A stretch of 64,000 nt of DNA from NCBI RefSeq assembly GCF_900101335.1, contig NZ_FNKA01000002.1, positions 372,001 through 436,000 of the forward strand, in the 5' to 3' direction. Position numbers and translations under genes: made by a program. Below the pieces are notes generated by a model, which saw only the letters and a program-made list of their open reading frames with translations, ran no database searches and had not been told where the DNA came from. This DNA comes from Quadrisphaera sp. DSM 44207. GTDB lineage: Bacteria > Actinomycetota > Actinomycetes > Actinomycetales > Quadrisphaeraceae. How positions within the stretch are numbered: position 1 is the first letter of the stretch; each line of letters starts with the position of its first letter. Shown piece by piece: positions 35,888-43,942 of this stretch.

Positions 35888-37351
35888 GTGGACTGGTCGC
35901 TGGTGGGGTTCCGCGCGTCGGGCGCCTTCCTCGCGCTGGAGGTGGTGCTGCTGGCCGTCGCGCTGGTGGTGGTGCCGCGCGACCGGCGCCCGTCCTCGGC
36001 GCTGGCGTGGATCCTGCTGTTCGTGCTGCTGCCGGTGATCGGCGCGCTGCTCTTCGCCGTCATCGGCAACCCCAAGCTGCCCGCGGCGCGGCGGGCCAAG
36101 CAGCGCACCATGGACGAGCGCATCGCCGAGCGCGCCCGCGAGGCGGGCCCGGTCAGCGACGACCACGAGACCCCGCCGTGGCTGCCCTCGGTGGCGCGGC
36201 TGAACGAGAACCTCGCGGCGATGCCGCTGCTGGAGGACAACGACGCCCACCTGCTGCCGCACTTCGCGGAGCAGCTGGCCGCGCTCGTCGACGCGGTGCA
36301 CGGCGCCCGGCGGTACGTGCACGTGGAGTTCTACATCCTCTCCCTGGACGCCACCACGGCCCCGTTCTTCGCCGCCCTGGAGGACGCGGTCGCGCGCGGG
36401 GTGCAGGTGCGGGTCCTCCTGGACCACCTCGGCTCACGCAGCTACCCGGAGTACCGGGCCACCACACGGGAGCTGACCCGGATCGGCGCGCAGTGGCACC
36501 TGATGCTGCCCGTGCTGCCGCTGCGGGGCCGCTACCAGCGCCCGGACCTGCGCAACCACCGCAAGCTGCTGGTCGCCGACGGCGAGGTCGGCTTCGTGGG
36601 GTCGCTGAACCTCATCGACCCCAGCTACCTGAAGCGGGCCAACCGCCGTCGCGGCCTGGTCTGGCGCGACCTGATGGTGCGGGTGCACGGCCCGGCGGTG
36701 CACGAGGTGGACGCCCTGTTCGTCACCGACTGGTTCTCCGAGACCGACGAGCTGCTGGCGACCTCCCGCGAGCAGGCCAGCGCCGACCAGCGCGGCGGGG
36801 ACCTGCTGTGCCAGGTCGCGCCCAGCGGGCCGGGCTTCGAGGTGGAGAACAACCTGGCGCTGTTCAACACCCTCATCCACTACGCCCAGCGGCGCCTGAG
36901 CATCACCAGCCCGTACTTCGTGCCCGACGAGTCCCTGCTGGTCGCGCTCACCACCGCCGCCCGCCGCGGGGTGGCCGTGGAGCTGTTCGTGAGCGAGATC
37001 GGCGACCAGTTCTTCGTCTACCACTCCCAGCACTCGTACTACCAGGCGCTGCTCGACGCCGGCGTGCGGATCTGGCTCTACCCGGCGCCCTCGATCCTGC
37101 ACGCCAAGCACCTGTCCGTCGACGAGCTGGTCACCGTGGTGGGCTCGTCCAACATGGACATGCGCTCGCTGAACCTCAACCTCGAGCTCATGCTCATGAC
37201 CTGCGGCAAGGCCTTCGCCGACGAGATGCGAGCGGTCGAGGACGAGTACCGCGCCCTGTCCCGGGAGCTGACCCCGGAGGAGTGGTCGCGCCGCTCCTTC
37301 GGCCACCGGCTCGTCGACGACCTCACCCGGCTGACCTCCGCCGTCCAGTGA
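35888..37351 (+). CDS. cls: Cardiolipin synthase (PLD family)
   Basis: 487-aa membrane enzyme that condenses phosphatidylglycerols to cardiolipin. Two N-terminal helices (ALEVVLLAVALVVVP; ALAWILLFVLLPVIGALLFAVIG), then two phospholipase D domains with complete HKD motifs: HRKLLVADGEVGFVGSLN (H-x-K-x4-D) and HAKHLSVDELVTVVGSSNMDMRS. The length is normal. GTG at 35888 is used; the ribosome site is weak (aggcgg). It follows the GH15 gene by 38 bases and may be in the same transcript. Confidence 0.94.
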   Translation: MDWSLVGFRASGAFLALEVVLLAVALVVVPRDRRPSSALAWILLFVLLPVIGALLFAVIGNPKLPAARRAKQRTMDERIAERAREAGPVSDDHETPPWLPSVARLNENLAAMPLLEDNDAHLLPHFAEQLAALVDAVHGARRYVHVEFYILSLDATTAPFFAALEDAVARGVQVRVLLDHLGSRSYPEYRATTRELTRIGAQWHLMLPVLPLRGRYQRPDLRNHRKLLVADGEVGFVGSLNLIDPSYLKRANRRRGLVWRDLMVRVHGPAVHEVDALFVTDWFSETDELLATSREQASADQRGGDLLCQVAPSGPGFEVENNLALFNTLIHYAQRRLSITSPYFVPDESLLVALTTAARRGVAVELFVSEIGDQFFVYHSQHSYYQALLDAGVRIWLYPAPSILHAKHLSVDELVTVVGSSNMDMRSLNLNLELMLMTCGKAFADEMRAVEDEYRALSRELTPEEWSRRSFGHRLVDDLTRLTSAVQ

Positions 37352-37402
37352 CCCCGCCCCCGCTGACCCGCCGCACCGCCGACGCGTGGAGGAGACCGCA
37401 GC

Positions 37403-39148
37403 ATGAGCCAGAGCACGACGGGCGGCGCCCAGCGACGCCCCGATCGCCGGCCCAACATCCTGGTGCTGTGCATGGACCAGTGGGACGTGCACATGGACCT
37501 GCCCCCCGGGGTGGAGCTGCCGGCCATCCAGCGGCTCGTCGGAGCGGGGGTGAGCCTGACCGACCAGTACTGCACGGTGCCGCAGTGCACCCCGTCGCGG
37601 GCCACGATGTGGACGGGCCAGCACGCCGAGAACGTCGGCCTGTGGGACAACACCAACTTCGCGTGGACGGACGTGCTGGACGCGGACATCCCCACGATCG
37701 GCACGATGATGCGGGAGCAGGGGTACTACACCGCGTTCAAGGGCAAGTGGCACCTGTCCCACCCGCGGCACGCCTCCGACGCGCTCGAGGACTACGGCTT
37801 CTCGGACTACCAGTCCTGGGGCGACAACTGGGGCGCGCCGCTGCACGGCGAGACGCTCGACGGCACCGTCGCCTTCGAGACCGTGGACTGGCTGCGCTCC
37901 AAGCGGCCGCAGGACCAGCCCTGGCTGCTCGTCTCCTCGATGGTCAACCCCCACGACGTCATGTTCCTGCGCGCTGGCGAGGACGAGCGGGCACACACCA
38001 ACGGCGCGATGGCGGCACTGACCCACCCCCCGCAGAACCTCGGGTTCCTGCGCGAGTACGACGTCGAGCTCCCCGCGAACTTCGCCGACGACCTCGACGC
38101 GCAGCCGTTCGGGGTGCGCTCCTACAAGCGCAACACCGACTGGAACTACGGCTGCATCCCCGAGGGCCGCGAGGACCTGTGGCGGGCCCGCCGGAACTAC
38201 CTGGTCAACTGCCTGCGCATGGTCGACCAGGAGTTCGGCAAGATCCTCGACGAGCTCGACCGGCAGGACCTGTGGCGCGACACCGTCGTGGTGCTCACCT
38301 CCGACCACGGGGAGATGAACGGCGCGCACCGGATGACCCAGAAGGGAGCGATCCCCTTCCAGGAGGCCTCGGTCGTCAACATGACGGTGGTCTCCCCGCG
38401 CGGGCCCAGCGGTGTCCGCTCCGACGCCGTCGGGTCGCACCTGGACCTCGCCACGACGTTCTTGTCCTGGGCGGGGCTCGACGACGCCGGCGTGCGCGAG
38501 CGGTACCCGGCGCTGAAGGGGCGGAACCTGCGGCACCTGTTCGAGGCCCCGGAGCGGACCGTCCCACCGCGCGGCTCCGCCTCGGACCCCGGCGACGGCG
38601 CGCTGGTCACCTGGGACGGCCTGAACACGCTCGACCCGGAGTGGGCCATCCAGGGCGCTCTGAGGGAGCTGGCGCAGCTGGGGGACGGCCCGGAGAAGAC
38701 GCTGGAGGACTGCCGGAGGGCCGGGGAGACCTACGGCGCGCCGGACATGGACAAGCGCACGTTCTTCCGGGCCGTCTGCGACGGGCGCCACAAGCTCGTG
38801 CGCTGGTTCTCCCCCACCCAGTACGAGGTGCCCCGGACGGTGGAGGAGCTGCACGCCACCTCCGACGTGGCCCTCTACGACCTGGTCGAGGACCCCGGGG
38901 AGATGCGCAACCTCGGCGACCCCTCCCGCCCGGGCTACGACGAGCAGGTCGTCGCGTCGATGCTGGCCAAGCTCGTGGGGCTCGTCGACGCCGAGCTGGG
39001 CGAGGACGCACCTCCCTTCGACCTCGACCTGTTCGGCACCCGGGAGGTCCGCTACCGGCTCGACGAGGTCCAGGCGGGAGCACCGCCCGGGGCGCAGCCG
39101 GTCGAGCCCGGCCCCGCGACCGCGGCGCAGCGAGCGTGCGCGTCCTGA
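37403..39148 (+). CDS. Type I sulfatase (sulfatase-like hydrolase)
   Basis: 581-aa alkaline-phosphatase-fold hydrolase. The sulfatase signature is CTPSRATMWTG, with Cys62 as the residue converted to formylglycine; PNILVLCMDQWD at residues 17-28 gives the metal Asp, AFKGKWHLS and VLTSDHGEMNGAHRM complete the calcium site. No signal peptide, so a cytosolic choline-sulfatase or phosphonate-hydrolase-like enzyme is possible; the MDQW form is found in such groups. ATG at 37403 has gaggaga upstream. It converges on a formylglycine-generating enzyme gene, which should activate Cys62. Confidence 0.93.
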   Translation: MSQSTTGGAQRRPDRRPNILVLCMDQWDVHMDLPPGVELPAIQRLVGAGVSLTDQYCTVPQCTPSRATMWTGQHAENVGLWDNTNFAWTDVLDADIPTIGTMMREQGYYTAFKGKWHLSHPRHASDALEDYGFSDYQSWGDNWGAPLHGETLDGTVAFETVDWLRSKRPQDQPWLLVSSMVNPHDVMFLRAGEDERAHTNGAMAALTHPPQNLGFLREYDVELPANFADDLDAQPFGVRSYKRNTDWNYGCIPEGREDLWRARRNYLVNCLRMVDQEFGKILDELDRQDLWRDTVVVLTSDHGEMNGAHRMTQKGAIPFQEASVVNMTVVSPRGPSGVRSDAVGSHLDLATTFLSWAGLDDAGVRERYPALKGRNLRHLFEAPERTVPPRGSASDPGDGALVTWDGLNTLDPEWAIQGALRELAQLGDGPEKTLEDCRRAGETYGAPDMDKRTFFRAVCDGRHKLVRWFSPTQYEVPRTVEELHATSDVALYDLVEDPGEMRNLGDPSRPGYDEQVVASMLAKLVGLVDAELGEDAPPFDLDLFGTREVRYRLDEVQAGAPPGAQPVEPGPATAAQRACAS

Positions 39149-39186
39149 CCCGCGCCGGTGGCGTCGCCCGGAGCGCCGCGGGAACC

Positions 39187-40155
39187 TCAGCCGGGCGGCG
39201 CTCCCGCCGTGTCCGCGGGAGCGCGCTCACCCGCGCGCACGACGCAGCGGAAGCCGAGGTGGCCGGTGGAGGTGTCGACCGCCTCGCCCTGCCGGGCGGC
39301 CGGGCGGTAGCGCAGGCAGTAGTCGGGGGCGCACAGGTGCGAGCCGCCCTTGACCACCCGGCGGGGGACGGCGGCGTCCGGCAGGCCCGGGACCCAGGGC
39401 TGGTCGGCGGCGTCGACGCGCGGGTTGCGCGGCACGCAGCACGCGGAGGCGACCTCCTCCGGGTGGCGCGGCCGGTACAGGTCGCTGGTCCACTCCCACA
39501 CGTCGCCGGCCGCGTCGTGCAGCCCGTAGCCGTTGGCGGGGAAGGCCCCGACGGGCGAGGTGCGGCTGTACCCGTCGCTGCCCAGGTCCTGCCACGGGAA
39601 CCGCCCCTGCCAGGTGTTCGCCATCGTCCGCCCGCCGGGCGCGAACTCGTCGCCCCAGGGGTAGACGGCGCCCTCCAGCCCTCCGCGGGCGGCGAGCCCC
39701 CACTCCGCCTCGGTGGGCAGATCCTCGCCCGCCCACCGCGCGTACGCCTCGGCGTCCTCGCAGGCCACGTGCACCACGGGGTGGTCCTCGCGCCCGTCCA
39801 CGGTGCTGCCCGGGCCCTCGGGGTGCCTCCAGGACGCACCGGGCACGTAGCTCCACCACGCCCGGGGGTCGTGCAGGCCCACCGGGTGCGGCGGGGGCGT
39901 GAACACCAGCGACCCCGGGACCAGCAGCGCCGGGTCCACGCCGGGGTAGTCCGCCGGGTCCGGGCGGCGCTCGGCCACGGTGACGTGCCCGGTCTGCGCC
40001 ACGAAGCGGGCGAAGTCGGCGGTGGTGACCAGGTGCCGGTCCATCCAGAAGCCGTCGACGGCCACCCGGTGCACCGGGCGCTCCTCGGGGTAGACGTCGT
40101 CCGAGCCCATCGCGAACGTCCCGCCGGGGATCCACACCAGGTCGTCGGCGGTCAT
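39187..40155 (-). CDS. Formylglycine-generating enzyme family protein (sulfatase maturase)
   Basis: 322-aa SUMF1/FGE-type oxidase that turns the CxPSR cysteine of sulfatases to formylglycine with O2 and copper. The fold runs from VWIPGGTFAMGSDDVYPEE to GFRCVVRAGE, with PVVHVACEDAEAYARWAG, LPTEAEWGLAARGG and YGLHDAAGDVWEWTSDLY. The copper-binding active cysteines are present as Cys275 and Cys280 in GGSHLCAPDYCLRYRPAAR, so it should be a true FGE rather than an inactive homologue. ATG at 40155, 10 bases after the DUF1028 stop: co-transcribed with it. Converges with its likely client sulfatase. Confidence 0.94.
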   Translation of the reverse strand: MTADDLVWIPGGTFAMGSDDVYPEERPVHRVAVDGFWMDRHLVTTADFARFVAQTGHVTVAERRPDPADYPGVDPALLVPGSLVFTPPPHPVGLHDPRAWWSYVPGASWRHPEGPGSTVDGREDHPVVHVACEDAEAYARWAGEDLPTEAEWGLAARGGLEGAVYPWGDEFAPGGRTMANTWQGRFPWQDLGSDGYSRTSPVGAFPANGYGLHDAAGDVWEWTSDLYRPRHPEEVASACCVPRNPRVDAADQPWVPGLPDAAVPRRVVKGGSHLCAPDYCLRYRPAARQGEAVDTSTGHLGFRCVVRAGERAPADTAGAPPG

Positions 40156-40165
40156 CGGCCGGTGC

Positions 40166-41074
40166 TCATCGCTCGTGCCCTGCCGGGGGCAGGATGCGCT
40201 CCACCACCTCGGCGGGCACCAGCCCGGCGGAGGAGAAGCGGCGGGCGACCTCGAGGAACTGCGGTGCCACGCCGCCCAGGTCCTCCAGCAGCCCCCGGGC
40301 GACCTCCTCGCGCCCGGCCAGGGCGGCGACGACGGCGCGCCAGAGCACCTGGTCCGGCTCGGTGAGCGGGTCCTGGTCGCGCAGCTGGTCCAGCGCGCGG
40401 TCGGCGGCACCGGCCTCGTCGTCCAGGGCCTGGGAGAACGCGCGGACGACCTGCTGGTAGCGCACCCTCCTGGCGACCAGCCGGTCGAGCTCGGTCACCG
40501 GGTCCGGGGAGTCGTCGACGCGCAGGTCGACCACGGTGTCGTGCCAGGGCCGCCCGGTGGTGCGCGCCCGCACCACCGCCACCGCCGCGGACCGGCGCCC
40601 GCGGATGTCACCGCCGGCGTCCTCGGCGGCGTGCAGCGCGCCGAGCAGGCGCTGGGACAGCAGCCCGGTGGAGGCGGTGAAGGACGCCACCATCGCCTCC
40701 CACACCGCGGGCGAGGCCACCGTGTTGGCCAGGGCCGCGCAGTCCTCGCCGACCTGGTGACCCGCCGCGGCGACGCACCCGGACCCGGTGTAGACGACCA
40801 CCTCCCCCGTCACCCCGGCCACCGCGACCTGGCGGCGCTCGGGGTGGGGGTCGACGGTGCGCAGCGCGGTCAGCGCCTCCCGCGCGGTCAGCCCGCCGCG
40901 CAGCATGTCCAGCCCGAGCTCGCCGTACATCGGCTCGCCCATCGACTGGGTGGCCACCACGCCGAGCCCCGGCACGGCGAAGGGCACGCTGCTGCCCACC
41001 GCGAACGCCTGCGACTGGGTCACCACGCCCATCATCCCGGCCTCGGGGTCCCGGGCCACGATCGAGGAGGTCAC
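40166..41074 (-). CDS. DUF1028 domain-containing protein (Ntn-hydrolase-like)
   Basis: 302-aa protein. The N-terminal DUF1028 domain starts TSSIVARDPEAGMMGVVTQS and has VGSSVPFAVPGLGVVATQSMG, YGELGLDMLRGGLTAREALT and the QVAVAGVTGEVVVYTGSGCVAAAGHQVGEDCAALANT core; the fold is that of Ntn hydrolases. The C-terminal 90 residues are a helical extension often seen as a peptidoglycan-binding-like or unknown tail. GTG at 41074 gives the normal family N-terminus. Being upstream in one unit with the FGE, it may process or use the product of the sulfatase pathway; this is inference. Confidence 0.88.
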   Translation of the reverse strand: MTSSIVARDPEAGMMGVVTQSQAFAVGSSVPFAVPGLGVVATQSMGEPMYGELGLDMLRGGLTAREALTALRTVDPHPERRQVAVAGVTGEVVVYTGSGCVAAAGHQVGEDCAALANTVASPAVWEAMVASFTASTGLLSQRLLGALHAAEDAGGDIRGRRSAAVAVVRARTTGRPWHDTVVDLRVDDSPDPVTELDRLVARRVRYQQVVRAFSQALDDEAGAADRALDQLRDQDPLTEPDQVLWRAVVAALAGREEVARGLLEDLGGVAPQFLEVARRFSSAGLVPAEVVERILPPAGHER

Positions 41075-41102
41075 CGCGCCGCCCTACCCGCCGTCCGGGG
41101 CG

Positions 41103-41438
41103 CTACGCCCCGGTGACCCGGGCGGCGGCACCCCGGTGCGGCAGGTCGACCGGAGCGGCCGCCCGGGTCAGGGCGCGGAGGAGGGCCGGGACGAGCAGCA
41201 TCGCCGCCAGCGCCGTGCCGACGAACCGCCCTCCGACGCGCACCGCGTCGGAGCCGGTCTCGACGTCGGGCCCCTGAGGGCTAGCGACGTCGACGTACAC
41301 CCGGAACCCGACCAGGAGGACCACGAGCCCGGCGGTGGCGAGGAGCGCACCGGGCAGCGCGTCGCGCCAGCGCGTGTCCGCGCTCTGACCGACCTGGTAG
41401 AGCCAGGCCAGGAAGGCGGCGCACACGACCGGGACCAC
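41103..41438 (-). pseudogene. Membrane protein C-terminal remnant (possibly YihY/BrkB-like)
   Basis: 111 aa with three hydrophobic segments and WRDALPGALLATAGLVVLLVGFRVYV, which resembles the late helices of actinobacterial YihY/BrkB proteins, followed by VGGRFVGTALAAMLLVPALL. The first two thirds of such a protein are absent and the upstream bases are not coding-like. It borders a stretch of other broken genes, so a remnant is more likely than a small intact gene. The family call is weak. Confidence 0.45.
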
Positions 41439-41604
41439 CGGCCAGCGCCCCAGCGCTCACGCCGTCACCACGCCTGCGGTCGCCGTCGTCGGCCCGTCAT
41501 CCGGCACGTCCTCCGGGTCGCTCGCCGACCTGCGCCGCCTTGTGATGTCCCTGCCGCGCGAGGAGAGTGCGGGCCCTCGATGCACCCGACGGGGGGAGTG
41601 CGCG

Positions 41605-41907
41605 GTGCTGCTGACGCTGCACGAGCGGGAACGGCTGATGATCTGCACCGCGGCCAAGCTCGCGGAGGAGCGCCGGGCCCGCGGGGTGAAGCTCAACCTC
41701 CCGGAGGCCACCGCGCTCATCACCTCCTTCCTCCTCGAGGGCGCCCAGGACGGCCGGGAGGTCGCGGACCTGACGGACGCCGGCCGCGACGTGCTGGGCC
41801 GCGACGAGGTGATGGAGGGGGTGCCGGAGATGCTGGGGCAGCTGCAGGGAGAGGCGACGTTCCCGTACGGCACCAAGCTGATCACCGTCACGGCGCCGAT
41901 CTCGTGA
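41605..41907 (+). CDS. ureA: Urease subunit gamma (orphan)
   Basis: 100-aa UreA, apparently complete: [94 protein letters not shown] at 41605 follows ggggggag. In a working operon ureB, ureC, ureF, ureG and ureD would follow, but here the stop codon overlaps a fragment of ureG. Without the catalytic UreC it cannot make urease unless the rest is elsewhere. Sequence is still well conserved, so the loss is probably recent. Confidence 0.9.
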   Translation: MLLTLHERERLMICTAAKLAEERRARGVKLNLPEATALITSFLLEGAQDGREVADLTDAGRDVLGRDEVMEGVPEMLGQLQGEATFPYGTKLITVTAPIS

Positions 41908-42257
41908 GCCGCCTGGACGTCGCCGGCGGCGGGGACGTCGCCCGCAAGGGCGGCCCGGGCATCGCCCGCGCCGCCCTGCTGGTCGTCAACAAGGTCGACC
42001 TGGCACCCCACGTCGGGGTCGACGTGCCCCGGATGGTCTCCGACGCCACGGCCGCCCGCAACGGCGCGCCCGTGCTGGCGCTGTCGCGCCACCAGCCGGA
42101 GAGCGTGGAGCAGCTGCGCGCATGGGTCCGGTGGATGCGCGAGGAGCACGTCGCGGGACGGCACACGCCGAGCGACCCCGGGGCCGCGGCACCGCACGTC
42201 CACGCCCCGGGAGAGGCGGACGGCCTCCTCCACTCCCACGACACCGCGCCCCCCTGA
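41904..42257 (+). pseudogene. ureG: Urease accessory protein UreG, 3' fragment
   Basis: C-terminal half of the UreG GTPase: VARKGGPGIARAALLVVNKVDLAPHVGVDV with the guanine-specificity NKVD, then SVEQLRAWVRWMREEHVAG and a His-rich tail. The P-loop and metal-binding CPC-type region are gone. Its frame opens at a GTG overlapping the ureA stop (GTGA), by chance of the deletion. The join replaces ureB, ureC, ureF and the first half of ureG. Not functional as a nickel-insertion GTPase. Confidence 0.85.
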
Positions 42258-42271
42258 CGGCGAGCGCGACC

Positions 42272-42792
42272 GTGGACGAGCGCACCCCGGCCCGACGCGC
42301 GAGCCGGCTGGCCCTGGCCGCGGCCGTGCTGCTGCTCGCCGCCGCCGCGTCCGGGTGCACCGTCACCGACCCGCAGCTGACCACGGTGTCGTACTGCCCC
42401 GGGGACGCCAGCTGCGCGGACCTGGGCCGCGGCGTGCAGGCCGACTCCCTGGTCGTGGTCGCCGAGGCCCCCGGTGCACCCGGCGCCCTGGTCGCCCGGC
42501 TGGTCAACACCTCCCTGCAGGAACGGCACATCAGGGTCACCGCCGAGGGGCTCGAGGAGGTCTTCGAGGTGGGACCGCGCCAGACCCTGGCCCTCGGCGG
42601 CGTCTCCCCGGCTCCGTCCCGGTGGTCATCCCCGCCGTGCCCGTCGAACCGGGTGAGCTGATGACGCTGACCATCGGCGTCGAGGGAGCCCAGCCCCAGG
42701 ACGTGCCCGTGCAGGTCTTCGCCGACGCCTTCGACCGGTACGCGCCCTACCTGGAGGTCCCCGCCTCCACCGCGCCCGCCGACGTCGACTGA
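42272..42792 (+). pseudogene. Putative lipoprotein, frameshifted
   Basis: A secreted lipoprotein reading starts with GTG at 42272: a basic N-terminus, a hydrophobic stretch LALAAAVLLLAAAA and lipobox ASGC, then VSYCPGDASCADLGRGVQAD and LVARLVNTSLQERHIRVTAE. After about 42600 the sense continues in another frame (GSVPVVIPAVPVEPGELMTL to PYLEVPASTAPADVD). In the first frame a stop comes at 42661. No known family; in other genomes I would expect a single frame of about 170 aa. Confidence 0.6.
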
Positions 42793-42810
42793 GGCGGGGA
42801 CAGGACGACC

Positions 42811-43260
42811 GTGCCCGCCCGACGCCGGCTGGCAGCGGAGCGCGGGGACCAGCCCAGGACGCCGGGCCGCGGCCTGCGGCGCCGCGCGGCGGACCTGCTG
42901 GTGGCGCTGCGCTGGGTCGTCGTCCTGGGCTGGCTGGCCGTCGCCGTCGCTGCCGCCGCCGCGGCCGGCGAGCCCTGGGCCTGCGGCCGCACTGGCTGAT
43001 CCGGGCCCTGACCCGCCGGCGCGTGGCCGCCGCCACCGCGGCGGACCAGCGCCGCGTCGCCCTGGCCGCCTCCGCCGTCTCCCTGGTCGTCCTGGTGCTG
43101 CTCCTGCGCTCGCTCGTCGCCCCGGTCCACCTCCTGCTCGGCAACGTCCTGTCCGTCGCGTCGGCCCTGGGGCTGACGACGTGGGTCTTCCAGGACCTCC
43201 TGGACCGCCCGGGCATCGCGTTCTACGTGCCGTTCGCCCGCCCCACCCCTCCGACCGCCC
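42811..43260 (+). pseudogene. MMPL family transporter, internally deleted remnant
   Basis: The N-terminal piece (RRRAADLLVALRWVVVLGWLAVAVAAAAAAG) is the first helix of an MMPL/RND transporter. After a deletion and frame change the sequence resumes at helix 9-10: RRVALAASAVSLVVLVLLLRSLVAPVHLLLGNVLSV, ALGLTTWVFQDLL, GIAFYVPFA, where it ends. Several hundred residues are missing in the middle and the end is cut off. A separate, intact MMPL gene lies less than 1 kb downstream. Confidence 0.82.
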
Positions 43261-43286
43261 GGCGCGCCACGCGCGGACCGCACGCT

Positions 43287-43315
43287 TTGACGATGTGACC
43301 GTTCTGGTCCACGAT
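43287..43315 (+). promoter_or_regulatory. Promoter of the TetR gene (TTGACG-17-CACGAT)
   Basis: A good -35 TTGACG (43287) is 17 bp before CACGAT (43310-43315). Transcription would begin near 43322, which is itself a GTG start. Both operator half-repeats overlap this promoter, so the regulator should shut off its own gene. Confidence 0.5.
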
Positions 43316-43330
43316 GTGACCGTGACGGTC
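43297..43330. promoter_or_regulatory. Two-site TetR operator
   Basis: Two 13-bp palindromes, GACCGTTCTGGTC (43297-43309) and GACCGTGACGGTC (43318-43330, perfect around a central G), lie 21 bp centre to centre, two helical turns. Both are embedded in a direct repeat GATGTGACCGT. Classical arrangement for two TetR dimers on one face of DNA. Confidence 0.6.
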
Positions 43331-43915
43331 CAGCCCGCGCGTCGCGTGCGCCCCTCCAGCGAGGAGATCGACCGCGGCATCCTCGACGCGGCGGCGGAGA
43401 TCTTCGCCCGCCACGGGTTCGCGGGCACCGCGGTCCAGCAGGTCGCCGACGCCGTCGGCTACTCCAAGGCGGGCCTGCTGCGCCGCTTCGCCAGCAAGCA
43501 GACCCTCTACGACGCCGTGCTCGCCGCCGCCGTCCGCGAGGGCGAGGCGGTCGTGGAGGCGGCGGAGCAGGTACCCCCCGGTCCCGGCCGCCGCCAGGCG
43601 CTGCTCGACCTGGTCACCGAGGCGGCGCTCGCCAGCCCCGGGCTCGCCTCGCTGCTCCTGGAGTCGATCCGGCCGGCGTCCGACCTGCCGGGTCGCGCGC
43701 GCGTCGAGGAGCTGGTCACCGCGCTCCTGGAGTCCCTGGCCGCCGACGCCCCGAGCGCCCGCGAGCAGGTGCGGGCGCTGCTGGCCCTGCAGCTCGTCGT
43801 CAACGCCGCCTCGCTGCTGACCGCGCAGCCGCACGGCCCCCGCCTGGCTCCCGAGGAGCTGCGCGCCCTCGTCGTCGAGCTCTCCGGCGCCGTCCTCAGC
43901 CCCGCCCCCCGCTGA
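43322..43915 (+). CDS. TetR family transcriptional regulator
   Basis: 197-aa repressor. The helix-turn-helix is LDAAAEIFARHGFAGTAVQQVADAVGYSKAGLLRRFASKQTLYDAV; the C-terminal ligand domain is Ala/Leu-rich. Three in-frame GTGs (43295, 43316, 43322) could start it; 43322 is preferred because the promoter TTGACG/CACGAT would place the first base of the mRNA there. It precedes an MMPL transporter gene by 27 bases and is probably cotranscribed with it and with YhgE/Pip. Likely an autorepressor responding to an exported small hydrophobic molecule. Confidence 0.88.
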   Translation: MTVQPARRVRPSSEEIDRGILDAAAEIFARHGFAGTAVQQVADAVGYSKAGLLRRFASKQTLYDAVLAAAVREGEAVVEAAEQVPPGPGRRQALLDLVTEAALASPGLASLLLESIRPASDLPGRARVEELVTALLESLAADAPSAREQVRALLALQLVVNAASLLTAQPHGPRLAPEELRALVVELSGAVLSPAPR

Positions 43916-43942
43916 CCCACCCCCTCGCTGCTGCGGAGCCCC

